From positions 501,375 to 565,374 of the forward strand of contig JAUZOO010000002.1 in NCBI GenBank assembly GCA_030706405.1: 64,000 nt of DNA. Direction: 5' to 3'. The stretch comes from Bacteroidota bacterium. GTDB taxonomy: Bacteria; Bacteroidota; Bacteroidia; Bacteroidales; JAAUTT01. Under the pieces are notes generated by a model. The model saw only the letters and a program-made list of their open reading frames with translations. It made no database searches and was not told the origin of the DNA. This document shows, piece by piece, positions 44,208-53,222 of the stretch; the stretch's first letter is position 1; each line of letters begins with the position of its first letter. A program made the translations under genes and the position numbers.

Positions 44208-46703
44208 ATGAAACTTTCAGAACTAAAAAATGGCCAGAAGGCCTATATATCAAAGATTAACGGAACAGGTGCGTTTCGGCAGCGGATTATCGAAATGGGC
44301 TTTATCGAAGGAAAAGCGATTGAAGCCATCAAACGCGCACCGCTTAACGATCCGGCAGAGTTTAACATCATGGGTTATAATGTTTCCATTCGCAAAAACG
44401 ATGCAGCCCTGATTGAGGTAATGGAAGAGCAGCCGCGGCACTTTTTCTCGGGCGAAATGCACACCACGATAAACCATGCACAAGCGGACGAGAGCATTAC
44501 CAACACCGAACGAAAAGGCATAAACATAGCCTTGGTAGGAAATCCCAACTGCGGGAAAACAACGATCTTCAACTTCGCCTCCAATTCGCGTGAACGGGTG
44601 GCCAACTATACCGGAGTTACCGTTTCGGCTAAGGAAGCTTCGTTTACTATCGATAACCAGGAAATCAATATTGTGGATTTGCCGGGTACGTATTCCCTTT
44701 CGTCTTATACACCCGAAGAAATTTATGTAATAGACTATCTCTCTTCGCAAAAGCCCGACGTGGTGGTAAACGTAATCGACTCCTCCAACATGGAGCGAAA
44801 CCTTTACCTCTCCACACAGCTCATCGACATGGGATTGAAAGTTGTGGTCGCCCTCAACATGTTCGACGAGCTCACCACCAATGGCGATAAACTGGACCAC
44901 AAAGCGCTGGGCAAAATGCTCGGAATACCCGTCATTCCTACCATTGGTACTAAAGGCAAAGGCATCGCCGACCTGATGAATACCATCGTATCCGTTCATA
45001 ACGGAGATACCAATAGTGGACGGCGCATCCAGCTCAGTTATGGAACCGACATCGATAAAGCTATCGACGATGTTCAGGCGCATCTTGATACTGCAAAATG
45101 CGAATCACTCTTTCCGGGAATTTCGCAGCGGTTTGTTGCCCTGAAACTCATCGAAAACGATAAATTCATTAAGCAGGCCATTGAAAAAGACAGCAATAAT
45201 AAAGAAGTGCTGAACTTAGCCCATGACAAGAAACTTCATCTGGAAAAGCTTTACAAAAAAGATGCAGCAACCTTGATGGCCGACTTCCGCTATGGTTTTG
45301 TGGCCGGGGCTTTGCGCGAAACCTATAAGGCCGGAACACGCAAACGCCTTGAGCTTACGCAAAAAGCCGACTCGCTGCTTACCCACAAAATACTGGGGCT
45401 TCCGGTATTCTTTGCCCTCATTTGGCTAACTTTTTATAGCACATTTAAAGTAGGCGAATATCCGGTTTCGTGGATTGAAGCGTTACTTGGTTATATAACC
45501 TCCGGCGTAGAAAAGCTTCTGCCCACAGGCATTGTCCACGATTTGGTTGTCGACGGCATCATTGGCGGAGTTGGCGGGGTCATCGTCTTTTTGCCAAGCA
45601 TCATGATTTTGTTCTTTTTCATCTCGATGATGGAAGACACTGGCTACATGGCCCGCACGGCATTTCTGATGGACAAAGCCATGCACAAGTTCGGGCTTCA
45701 CGGCAAATCGTTTATCCCACTGCTCATGGGCTTTGGGTGTAACGTTCCGGCGGTGATGGCAACGCGTACCATCGAAAGTAAACGCGACCGCCTGCTTACC
45801 ATGCTGGTAATCCCGTTTATGTCGTGCAGCGCCCGATTGCCGGTTTATGTACTATTTATCAGCGCGTTCTTCCCGGTTTACAAAAGCGGAATATTGTTTG
45901 GCATCTACCTCATTGGCATATTGGCAGCATTTTTAACAGCCGTAATCTTCAGCAAAACGGTTTTCAAGAAAGCTGAGTCGCCTTTTGTGATGGAGCTTCC
46001 CCCCTATCGTATGCCAACGTTCCGCGCTATTTTTAAACATACCTGGTTTAAATCCGCATTCTTTTTAAAGAAGATGGGAACCATTATACTGCTGGCGTCC
46101 ATCGTAGTTTGGATGCTGGGATATTTCCCGCGTAACCAGAAGATTTCGGACGATTACAACCACCGTATCGAACTCTCGGCAAAGGAATATGATGCTAAAA
46201 TCAACAAGGCTACCGATGCCAGAGTAAAAGAATCGCTTGTCAGCGAAAAGAAATCGATCCTTGCCGGACTGGAAGTACAAAAAGAAGGCGCCAACCTCGA
46301 GCAGTCGTATATCAGCCGCGTTGGTAAGACCATTGAACCCGCCTTTGCACCGCTTGGCTTCGACTGGCGGATGACAGTAAGCATCCTCACGGGCGTAATG
46401 GCCAAGGAAATCGTGGTAAGCTCGATGGGTGTTATCTATAAAGCTGATAATAAAGCCGATGAAACCAGCCATTCGCTCATTGCAAAACTTCGTGAGCAGA
46501 AACAGAAAACCGGCACTCCGCTATATGTTTACTTCGGATTTTTGGTGTTTGTTCTGCTTTATTTCCCGTGTATTGGCACATTGACGGCCATCCACAAGGA
46601 AACCGGAAGCGTAAGCAGGGTTCTGTTTAACACGTTTTACACTACGGGCGTGGCTTGGATTGTGGCCTTTGCTATTTTTCAGATAGGAAATCTTCTGGGA
46701 TAG
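44208..46703 (+). CDS. feoB: fused FeoA-FeoB ferrous iron transporter
   Basis: Residues 1-72 are FeoA (SH3-like), fused to a G domain with GNPNCGKTT (111-119), DLPG (157-160) and NMFD (217-220), and then about eight helices with two gates, including the GCNVPA motif of the core. The fusion is common in Bacteroidota. It imports Fe2+ across the inner membrane. A hemerythrin-like and a LuxR gene follow in the same direction. Confidence 0.96.
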   Translation: MKLSELKNGQKAYISKINGTGAFRQRIIEMGFIEGKAIEAIKRAPLNDPAEFNIMGYNVSIRKNDAALIEVMEEQPRHFFSGEMHTTINHAQADESITNTERKGINIALVGNPNCGKTTIFNFASNSRERVANYTGVTVSAKEASFTIDNQEINIVDLPGTYSLSSYTPEEIYVIDYLSSQKPDVVVNVIDSSNMERNLYLSTQLIDMGLKVVVALNMFDELTTNGDKLDHKALGKMLGIPVIPTIGTKGKGIADLMNTIVSVHNGDTNSGRRIQLSYGTDIDKAIDDVQAHLDTAKCESLFPGISQRFVALKLIENDKFIKQAIEKDSNNKEVLNLAHDKKLHLEKLYKKDAATLMADFRYGFVAGALRETYKAGTRKRLELTQKADSLLTHKILGLPVFFALIWLTFYSTFKVGEYPVSWIEALLGYITSGVEKLLPTGIVHDLVVDGIIGGVGGVIVFLPSIMILFFFISMMEDTGYMARTAFLMDKAMHKFGLHGKSFIPLLMGFGCNVPAVMATRTIESKRDRLLTMLVIPFMSCSARLPVYVLFISAFFPVYKSGILFGIYLIGILAAFLTAVIFSKTVFKKAESPFVMELPPYRMPTFRAIFKHTWFKSAFFLKKMGTIILLASIVVWMLGYFPRNQKISDDYNHRIELSAKEYDAKINKATDARVKESLVSEKKSILAGLEVQKEGANLEQSYISRVGKTIEPAFAPLGFDWRMTVSILTGVMAKEIVVSSMGVIYKADNKADETSHSLIAKLREQKQKTGTPLYVYFGFLVFVLLYFPCIGTLTAIHKETGSVSRVLFNTFYTTGVAWIVAFAIFQIGNLLG

Positions 46704-46821
46704 TCAAACAAATTTGTAAAAAATAGGTTAACATAGGTTAGGTCTCTAAAACCAGTAAATCATTCCGGCAAAGGTCGGAGTGACTACGGTTGGGGAATAT
46801 AACACAAAAACAAATTGATTC

Positions 46822-47544
46822 ATGACACTGATAAAACCCGAAATGAAGATGGCCGATGTTATTCACATGAATTTCATGCTGCTGCCTGTTATTAACCGTT
46901 TTGACATAAACCTCGGCTTTGGCGATAAATCCATCTTTGATTTGTGCCTCGAAAAAAAAATTGACACCGATTTCTTCCTCGAAATAATAAACACGTTTAA
47001 CGACGAAGAATATTTCCCGGAGAAAAAGCTGCGCACGTTCGATGTATCCCTGCTTCTGCAATATCTTCAGAAAACGCACCGTTATTACCTCACGTTCCAG
47101 ATACCAACAATTGAGCATCTGATAGACAATCTGCTGAAATCGTGCACTTCGAGCTGCGAGAACCTTCACCTCATAAGCAGTTTCTTTGGCGATTACAAAA
47201 CCGAGCTCACCAAACACATCGGTCGCGAGGAAAAAACCGTCTTCCCATATATAAGTCGTGTAGGACAGCTTTATAAGGAAAAGGACAGCGTTGGGTATCT
47301 GGCCCTTTCGCAACAATACTCGATGAAACGTTTTACCCGCGAGCACGACAATATCGACGAAAAGCTATTCGACCTCAAAAACATACTGATAAAATACATT
47401 TCGTTGCCTTACGACAGTAATCTCTGCAATGCCGTTGTTTTTGAGCTTTTCAGACTCGAAAAGGACATTAAAGACCACTCGCGCATTGAAGATAAAATAC
47501 TAAAGCCGGTGGTTGCCGAAATGGAAAACGCTTTAAAAATGTAG
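46822..47544 (+). CDS. hemerythrin-domain protein, RIC/ScdA-like
   Basis: The 240-residue protein has an N-terminal part like the DUF542 region of RIC proteins (DKSIFDLCLEKKIDTDFF) and a hemerythrin di-iron bundle with His and Glu motifs: THRYYLTFQIP, KHIGREEKTVFPYI, EHDNIDEKL and KDHSRIEDKIL. RIC proteins repair Fe-S clusters or release iron after NO or oxidative stress. The LuxR-type gene starts two bases later. Confidence 0.85.
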   Translation: MTLIKPEMKMADVIHMNFMLLPVINRFDINLGFGDKSIFDLCLEKKIDTDFFLEIINTFNDEEYFPEKKLRTFDVSLLLQYLQKTHRYYLTFQIPTIEHLIDNLLKSCTSSCENLHLISSFFGDYKTELTKHIGREEKTVFPYISRVGQLYKEKDSVGYLALSQQYSMKRFTREHDNIDEKLFDLKNILIKYISLPYDSNLCNAVVFELFRLEKDIKDHSRIEDKILKPVVAEMENALKM

Positions 47545-47546
47545 CG

Positions 47547-48122
47547 ATGCCTTCCGTTAAAGCCGTCATATTATATCCCAATTACCTGATTATGTTAGGG
47601 CTTAAAACCCTGCTGAAAGATTTGTTTTCTGTAAATGTAATTTTTGCCTCTGCCGAACTTGATAAATCGGGCGAGGAAACCTTGTCTGACGGCGAGTTCG
47701 ATCTATGCTTTATTAGTAAAGAATGGTTTGAAGCCCAGGGTAAACGTCTTAAAAAAAAATTGACACCAAAATCTGTTTTGCTAATTGAAACTAAATCTGT
47801 TACCGAAAGAACGGAAAATACCTTGCAAATAGACCTGTCTTCCGAAGAAATTTTGGCAGCCATCCGCGAAAACTTAGCGACGTTATCTCCCCAAAATTCA
47901 AATTCATCTGGTCCGGGACTTTCCGAGCGCGAAATAGAGGTGCTGAAACTCGTTACCAAAGGTCACCTGAACAAGGAAATTGCCGACATACTCAATATCA
48001 GCATCCATACGGTGATAGCCCATCGCCGCAACATCACCTCGCGTCTGGGCATCAAAACCGTCTCCGGTCTCACGGTTTACGCCATCCTTAACGGAATTAC
48101 CTCGTCCGGGTTGCATCGTTAG
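47547..48122 (+). CDS. LuxR-type regulator with degenerate receiver domain
   Basis: The 191-residue protein ends in a LuxR HTH (LSEREIEVLKLVTKGHLNKE, then ISIHTVIAHRRNITSRLGIKT). The first 110 residues have the length and strand pattern of a receiver but lack the acidic pair and the phospho-acceptor Asp (FDLCFIS), so phosphorylation is not expected. It is probably co-transcribed with the hemerythrin gene and may read its redox or NO state. Confidence 0.85.
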   Translation: MPSVKAVILYPNYLIMLGLKTLLKDLFSVNVIFASAELDKSGEETLSDGEFDLCFISKEWFEAQGKRLKKKLTPKSVLLIETKSVTERTENTLQIDLSSEEILAAIRENLATLSPQNSNSSGPGLSEREIEVLKLVTKGHLNKEIADILNISIHTVIAHRRNITSRLGIKTVSGLTVYAILNGITSSGLHR

Positions 48123-48155
48123 TTAAGCAAAATTAAAAAGCAGGCTTGGTTTACG

Positions 48156-48199
48156 CCCAAAGCAAGCTTACTTTTCGTAAATACCAAGCTTGCTTTGGG
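48156..48199. repeat. 14-bp perfect inverted repeat downstream of the LuxR gene
   Basis: CCCAAAGCAAGCTT (48156-48169) and its reverse complement (48186-48199) flank a 16-base loop. The words CAAGCTTACTTT and AACCAAGC recur beside it. There is no T-run, so it is not a plain terminator; it could be an operator or an mRNA-stabilising hairpin. Confidence 0.5.
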
Positions 48200-48347
48200 A
48201 TAAAACCAAGCTTACTTTCACCATAAGTCATTCAATCCGCACAACTATTCTCAAAAAATATCCTTCCGTCGGTAAAATAGATACATCCGTCTATTGTTTT
48301 TGATTTACGCAGAGAGTCTTCTCAACTTTGTGTCAAATTTAAAAGCA

Positions 48348-49688
48348 ATGAAGAAGACAAACATTACTATGGCGCTAATTCTTTTACTGGCACTGAAGTT
48401 TGGGCCGGTAAATGCGCAGCAAACTCCGGCAGACAGCGCCTGGAGCCTGCAAAAGTGCATTCAGTATGCGCTGAAAGAAAACATCTCGGTACGGAAATCG
48501 GGACTTGTTACCGAAACCAACCAGGTTAATGCCGATCAGGCCAAGGCTTTGCGCTACCCGTCGGTAAACGCCTCGATTGGGCAGAATTTTGGTTGGAGCC
48601 GTTCATTTTCAGCAGGAGGTTTTGGAAGTTATTCAAACTCCAACAACACCAACTATGCCGTAAATTCCAGCGTTACCCTGTATAACGGCAACCGCATTCA
48701 GAATAATATGAAGCAGACTGATTTAATGTATCAGGCCGGGCAATACGATACGGAAACAACCAAAGAAAACATCAGCCTGAATATTTTAAACGCATACCTG
48801 CAAGTGCTTTATGCCGAGGAAGCGGTAAAAAATGCCGAAAAACAGATTGTATCAACCACCGAACAATTGCGGCTTGCCGATGAACGCTTGCAGCTCGGAG
48901 CAATTTCCAAATCCGATTACCTGACGGTTAAGTCAGAGCTGGCTTCGGAAAAACAAACGCTGGCAAATGCCCAAAGCACACTGGCTATCGACAAGGTTGC
49001 ACTAATGCAGCTGATGGATTTGCCGGTAACATCCTCTTTTTCCATCGTTCATCCCGATTTTGGAACATCGATAAACAAAAACCAGCAGCCTGTTGCCGAC
49101 GAAGTTTATAAGAAAGCTCTTGGCATCAAGCCTCAGGTTAAAAGTGCCGAACTTAATCAACAGATTGCCGCTCTAAACGTGGAAATGGCCAAAGGCTCGC
49201 AGATGCCGCTTGTATCTCTTTCCGGCGGACTTAGTACGGGCTATTCGAATGCTTACACCGGCATTGGCTACGGTTCGCAGGTTGGCAACCGTATTACACC
49301 TACACTCGGATTATCGGTATCTATCCCCATTTATCAGAATAAAGAACTGCGGTCGAAGATTTCCATTGCACAGATTGGCACAAAAACCGCAGAGCTGAGT
49401 ACCCTCGACACCCGGAACCAACTGCGAAAATCCATCGAACAAGCCTGTGTTGATGTTACCTCTGCTGAACAACAGTTCGAAGCCAGTCTTGACGGTTTTG
49501 ATGCCGCTACCGAATCATACAATGTCGCCGACGAAAAGCTAAAACAAGGTGTAATCAATTCGGTAGATTTCCTTATCCAGAAAACCAGCCTGATAACTGC
49601 CGAAAGCAAGCTTCTTCAGGCAAAATACAACTTAATATTCAGCTATAAAACGCTCGATTTTTATACCGGCGCTTCCCTAACCTTATAA
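48348..49688 (+). CDS. TolC-family outer membrane efflux protein, second copy
   Basis: The ATG at 48348 gives a clean signal peptide (MKKTNITMALILLLALKFG ... NAQ), so it is preferred over an upstream start at 48294. The 446-residue protein has two TolC repeats (WSLQKCIQYALKENIS near the start) and coiled coils with QL-rich helices. It begins the macAB-like operon and differs from the copy at 4997. Confidence 0.9.
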   Translation: MKKTNITMALILLLALKFGPVNAQQTPADSAWSLQKCIQYALKENISVRKSGLVTETNQVNADQAKALRYPSVNASIGQNFGWSRSFSAGGFGSYSNSNNTNYAVNSSVTLYNGNRIQNNMKQTDLMYQAGQYDTETTKENISLNILNAYLQVLYAEEAVKNAEKQIVSTTEQLRLADERLQLGAISKSDYLTVKSELASEKQTLANAQSTLAIDKVALMQLMDLPVTSSFSIVHPDFGTSINKNQQPVADEVYKKALGIKPQVKSAELNQQIAALNVEMAKGSQMPLVSLSGGLSTGYSNAYTGIGYGSQVGNRITPTLGLSVSIPIYQNKELRSKISIAQIGTKTAELSTLDTRNQLRKSIEQACVDVTSAEQQFEASLDGFDAATESYNVADEKLKQGVINSVDFLIQKTSLITAESKLLQAKYNLIFSYKTLDFYTGASLTL

Positions 49689-49714
49689 TTCGGAAAAATT
49701 TAAAAAAGAATATC

Positions 49715-50998
49715 ATGGAAAAGAAAAAGAAATTCATAATCTGGGGCACAGTGGTAGCCATCGCCTTAATTGGCTCGATAACCATGTGTAGCTCACTGAA
49801 GAAAAAACAGCCCGCTATCAGCTTCGAAACTGCAAAAGCAACCACCGGAACCATCAGCAATGTAGTTACAGCCACCGGAACCATTGCAGCCATTAAAACG
49901 GTTGCCGTGGGTACGCAGGTGTCGGGTATCATCAACAAAATTTATGTCGATTACAATTCGTATGTTAAAAAAGGGCAGTTGCTTGCCGAGATTGACCGTG
50001 CCCCGCTACAGTTGAGCCTCGAAAATGCACAGGCTACCTATAATCAAGCTACGGCAGAACTTACTTATCAGACTTCGAATTATAACCGTATTAAAGCACT
50101 GTTCGACAAAAGCCTGATTGCCCAAACCGATTACGACCAGGCTTTATATAATTACCAAAATGCCCAAGCTACCGTAAAATCGGCCAAAGCAAATCTGGAT
50201 AAGGCCAAGGTAAACCTCGATTATGCCACTATTGTTTCGCCTATCGACGGGGTTGTGCTTAGCCGTGCCGTAGATGAAGGACAAACCGTAGCCGCCAGTT
50301 TCAGCACGCCTACCATGTTCACCATTGCCAACGACCTTACCCAAATGCAGGTTGAAGCCAATATTGACGAAGCCGACATCGGACAAGTAAGAAACAACCA
50401 GAAAGTTAACTTTACTGTTGATGCCTTTCCCGATATGAAATTTGATGGAACGGTAACCCAAATTCGGTTGAGTTCCACAACTACCAATAATGTGGTTACT
50501 TATAAGGTGATTATCAATGCACCAAATCCCGATAAGATACTAATGCCGGGAATGACTGCCAATATTTCCATCGAAGTGGACAAAGCCGAAAACGTGCTAA
50601 CCGTTCCGATGAAAGCACTCCGTTTCCATCCCGATAACGAAGCCCTGCAAACCTATTTCAACAGTTTGCCTGAAAAAGACCGCCCAAGCGATAGCACAAA
50701 AACTATCAAAACAACCCCGGATGTTGATGTTTCGGCCAATGCTGCTGTTTCAAAAAAAGAGAAAAAGCCATCCTCGGTTTGGGTAAAAAAGGGAAAATCG
50801 GTTTACGCTGTACCTGTTGAAGTAGGAATTAACGACGGTATCAGTTCTGAAATTAAATCGGGGCTTAAAGACGGCGAGGAAGTTATCATTTCGATGACCA
50901 CCTCGGCTCAGGCAGCCAAACAACAAAATGCAACGGCCAGCAGTCCATTTATGCCCAAACGGCCGGGAAGTTCCTCAAAAGCCAAAACCGGAAAGTGA
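49715..50998 (+). CDS. MacA-like periplasmic adaptor protein
   Basis: The 427-residue protein has an N-terminal membrane helix (about 7-24), lipoyl halves (SGIINKIYVDYNSYVKKGQLL and VSPIDGVVLSRAVDEGQ), an alpha hairpin between them, beta-barrel domains and a Lys/Ser-rich tail. It follows the TolC gene by 26 bp and its stop overlaps the ATPase start (ATGA), so it is part of one pump. Confidence 0.9.
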   Translation: MEKKKKFIIWGTVVAIALIGSITMCSSLKKKQPAISFETAKATTGTISNVVTATGTIAAIKTVAVGTQVSGIINKIYVDYNSYVKKGQLLAEIDRAPLQLSLENAQATYNQATAELTYQTSNYNRIKALFDKSLIAQTDYDQALYNYQNAQATVKSAKANLDKAKVNLDYATIVSPIDGVVLSRAVDEGQTVAASFSTPTMFTIANDLTQMQVEANIDEADIGQVRNNQKVNFTVDAFPDMKFDGTVTQIRLSSTTTNNVVTYKVIINAPNPDKILMPGMTANISIEVDKAENVLTVPMKALRFHPDNEALQTYFNSLPEKDRPSDSTKTIKTTPDVDVSANAAVSKKEKKPSSVWVKKGKSVYAVPVEVGINDGISSEIKSGLKDGEEVIISMTTSAQAAKQQNATASSPFMPKRPGSSSKAKTGK

Positions 50999-51747
50999 TG
51001 AAAAAGACAATCATCGAAGTAAAAAATCTTCGGAAAGAATTTCACGTGGGCGAGGTTACTGTTAGAGCCCTGCGTGGAATAAACATGGAAATCCGGGAAG
51101 GCGACTTTGTAGCCATCATGGGGACCAGTGGCTCCGGAAAATCGACTATGTTAAACATCCTGGGTTGCCTGGATAAACCTACCTCGGGCGATTATCTCCT
51201 CGACGGGCTCTCAGTGGCTTCGCTCAACAAAAACGAGCTTGCTGCTCTCCGTAACAATAAACTGGGCTTTGTATTTCAGTCGTATAACCTGTTGCCCCGC
51301 ACTACGGCACTCGAAAACGTAGAACTACCCTTGTTTTATAATTCGAAGATAAAGGCGAAGGAACGCAAGGAAATAGCACTCAACGCGCTCGAAGCCGTAG
51401 GGCTTGCCGACCGTATGCACCACACGCCCAACCAACTTTCGGGCGGACAGCAACAACGCGTTGCCATTGCCCGCTCGCTGGTAAACGACCCGGTAGTAAT
51501 TTTTGCCGACGAAGCCACCGGAAACCTCGACACTCGAACTTCCTATGAAGTTATGTCCTTATTTCAGGAGCTTAATGCAAAGGGTAAAACCATTGTTTTT
51601 GTAACGCACGAACCGGATATTGCCCGTTTTACCACACGTAACGTCATTTTCCGTGATGGACATATTATCCGCGAAGGGGATGTTGAAGACCGGTTTAATG
51701 CCCGGGAAATGCTTGACAATATGCCGATAAATACGGATTATGAATAG
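50998..51747 (+). CDS. MacB-type ABC transporter ATPase
   Basis: The 249-residue protein has Walker [10 protein letters not shown], signature [15 protein letters not shown], Walker [14 protein letters not shown] and a C-terminal H-loop (VTHEPD). The start at 50998 overlaps the stop of the adaptor gene; a GTG three bases earlier is possible. It pairs with the permease at 51874. Confidence 0.93.
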   Translation: MKKTIIEVKNLRKEFHVGEVTVRALRGINMEIREGDFVAIMGTSGSGKSTMLNILGCLDKPTSGDYLLDGLSVASLNKNELAALRNNKLGFVFQSYNLLPRTTALENVELPLFYNSKIKAKERKEIALNALEAVGLADRMHHTPNQLSGGQQQRVAIARSLVNDPVVIFADEATGNLDTRTSYEVMSLFQELNAKGKTIVFVTHEPDIARFTTRNVIFRDGHIIREGDVEDRFNAREMLDNMPINTDYE

Positions 51748-51775
51748 ACGGATTTGATGTAATTAGGATATTAGG

Positions 51776-51859
51776 AATTAAGTGATTACGGTTAAGCTCG
51801 CACCTGTTTGCTTAATAACCTTATCTCTTAAAACCTTAATAACCTAATAACTCACTCAC
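51776..51859. repeat. direct repeat upstream of the MacB permease
   Basis: This gap shares AATTAAGTGATTA and a 22-bp word (51838-51859, AATAACCTAATA then CTCA(C/A)TCAC) with the gap downstream of the permease (53120-53173). The permease gene is thus flanked by related direct repeats. Confidence 0.55.
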
Positions 51860-51873
51860 ATAATAACTAAAAT

Positions 51874-53094
51874 ATGAACTATACAAATCTTTCAAAAGTT
51901 GCCGTAAACGCCCTTCGCCGAAATAAGCTGAGGGCGATCCTGACCATGCTCGGAATCATTATCGGGGTAGCCTCGGTAATTGCCATGCTGGCCATCGGAC
52001 AAGGCTCTAAGAAAAGCATTCAAGACCAGGTTTCGAGCATGGGCTCAAACATGATTTTTGTAATGCCTTCGCAGCAACGGATGGGCGGCGTTCAGCTGGG
52101 AAATACCAATTCTCAGAGTCTTACGGTTAATGATGTGGAAGCTATCATTAAAGAATGCCCGTCGATAACCAAAGTCTCTCCCGAAGTCCGCAGCAGCGGC
52201 CAGGCTATTTATAGTAACCAGAATTCGCCTACTTCTATTTACGGTGTAGGTGTCGATTACCCGGACATCCGGAAGGTAAAAGTTAAAAGCGGCCGCATGT
52301 TTACCGATCGCGAAGTAAAAACTTCTGCCAAAGTATGTTTGCTCGGAAAAACCGTAATTACCAACCTGTTTGGCGAAAATGCCGATCCAATCGGACTTAC
52401 CGTACGTTTTGGGCGCATTCCGTTAACGGTGATTGGTGTACTCGAAGAAAAGGGTCAAAACAGCTTTGGACAGGACCAGGATGATATTATCCTTGCGCCA
52501 TACACAACGGTGCAAAAACGAATCCTGGCCGTAACTTATCTTCAAACCATTTCAGCCTCAGCAGTAAGTGAAGCGAAAAGTTCTCAGGCTGTGGAGGAAC
52601 TTACCAATGTCCTCCGAACCCATCACAAACTGAAAGAGGGTGCTGATAATGATTTTGATGTGCGTACCCAAGCCGAACTTATCAGTACATTAAGTTCAAT
52701 CAGTAATATTCTCACGATTCTTTTAGGAGCCATTGCAGGAATTTCTCTATTGGTAGGCGGCATTGGTATCATGAATATCATGTATGTCTCAGTTACTGAG
52801 CGTACCCGGGAAATCGGGCTGCGTATGGCTATTGGTGCCCGTGGGTTAGACATTTTGATGCAGTTTCTGATGGAATCGATAATGCTTAGTGTCATTGGTG
52901 GTATCATTGGTATTTTGCTGGGTATCGGAGCTTCGAGTGTTATCAGTTCGGTAATGAAATGGCCGGTAGTGGTAATGCCTGCTTCGGTAGTGCTGTCGTT
53001 TGTAGTATGTACGGCTATCGGTATCTTCTTTGGATGGTATCCGGCCCGCAAAGCTGCCAGCCTCGACCCTATTGATGCCCTGAGGTATGAATAA
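51874..53094 (+). CDS. MacB-like ABC transporter permease
   Basis: The 406-residue protein has an N-terminal helix (about 20-42) with the motif LTMLGIIIGVASVIAM, a MacB periplasmic core (about 45-270) and a C-terminal FtsX three-helix core (about 280-395) ending in DPIDALRYE. It is the single-core type, unlike the duplicated permease at 1070. With the ATPase, adaptor and TolC it forms a MacAB-TolC-like pump for an unknown substrate. Confidence 0.92.
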   Translation: MNYTNLSKVAVNALRRNKLRAILTMLGIIIGVASVIAMLAIGQGSKKSIQDQVSSMGSNMIFVMPSQQRMGGVQLGNTNSQSLTVNDVEAIIKECPSITKVSPEVRSSGQAIYSNQNSPTSIYGVGVDYPDIRKVKVKSGRMFTDREVKTSAKVCLLGKTVITNLFGENADPIGLTVRFGRIPLTVIGVLEEKGQNSFGQDQDDIILAPYTTVQKRILAVTYLQTISASAVSEAKSSQAVEELTNVLRTHHKLKEGADNDFDVRTQAELISTLSSISNILTILLGAIAGISLLVGGIGIMNIMYVSVTERTREIGLRMAIGARGLDILMQFLMESIMLSVIGGIIGILLGIGASSVISSVMKWPVVVMPASVVLSFVVCTAIGIFFGWYPARKAASLDPIDALRYE

Positions 53095-53119
53095 TTGAGA
53101 AGTGACCAAGTGATTGAGA

Positions 53120-53173
53120 AATTAAGTGATTATAGTAAATACAATACCTTAAATAACCTAATATCTCAATCAC
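53120..53173. repeat. direct repeat downstream of the MacB permease
   Basis: Counterpart of 51776-51859. Its AAGTGATTGAG...CTCAATCAC words could also pair as an imperfect hairpin. Confidence 0.5.
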
Positions 53174-53222
53174 CTAATCCCTTATTTTATTATAGCTTTG
53201 AAGAACCATTAAACCTATACGT

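Noticed and set aside
44250..45083. Long open frame on the minus strand within feoB (277 codons)
   Set aside because: It is antisense to a clear FeoA-FeoB gene and has no recognisable protein pattern; it arises from codon bias of the real gene.
46738..47346. Minus-strand open frame opposite the hemerythrin gene
   Set aside because: Antisense shadow; the plus strand carries clear His/Glu motifs of a hemerythrin bundle.
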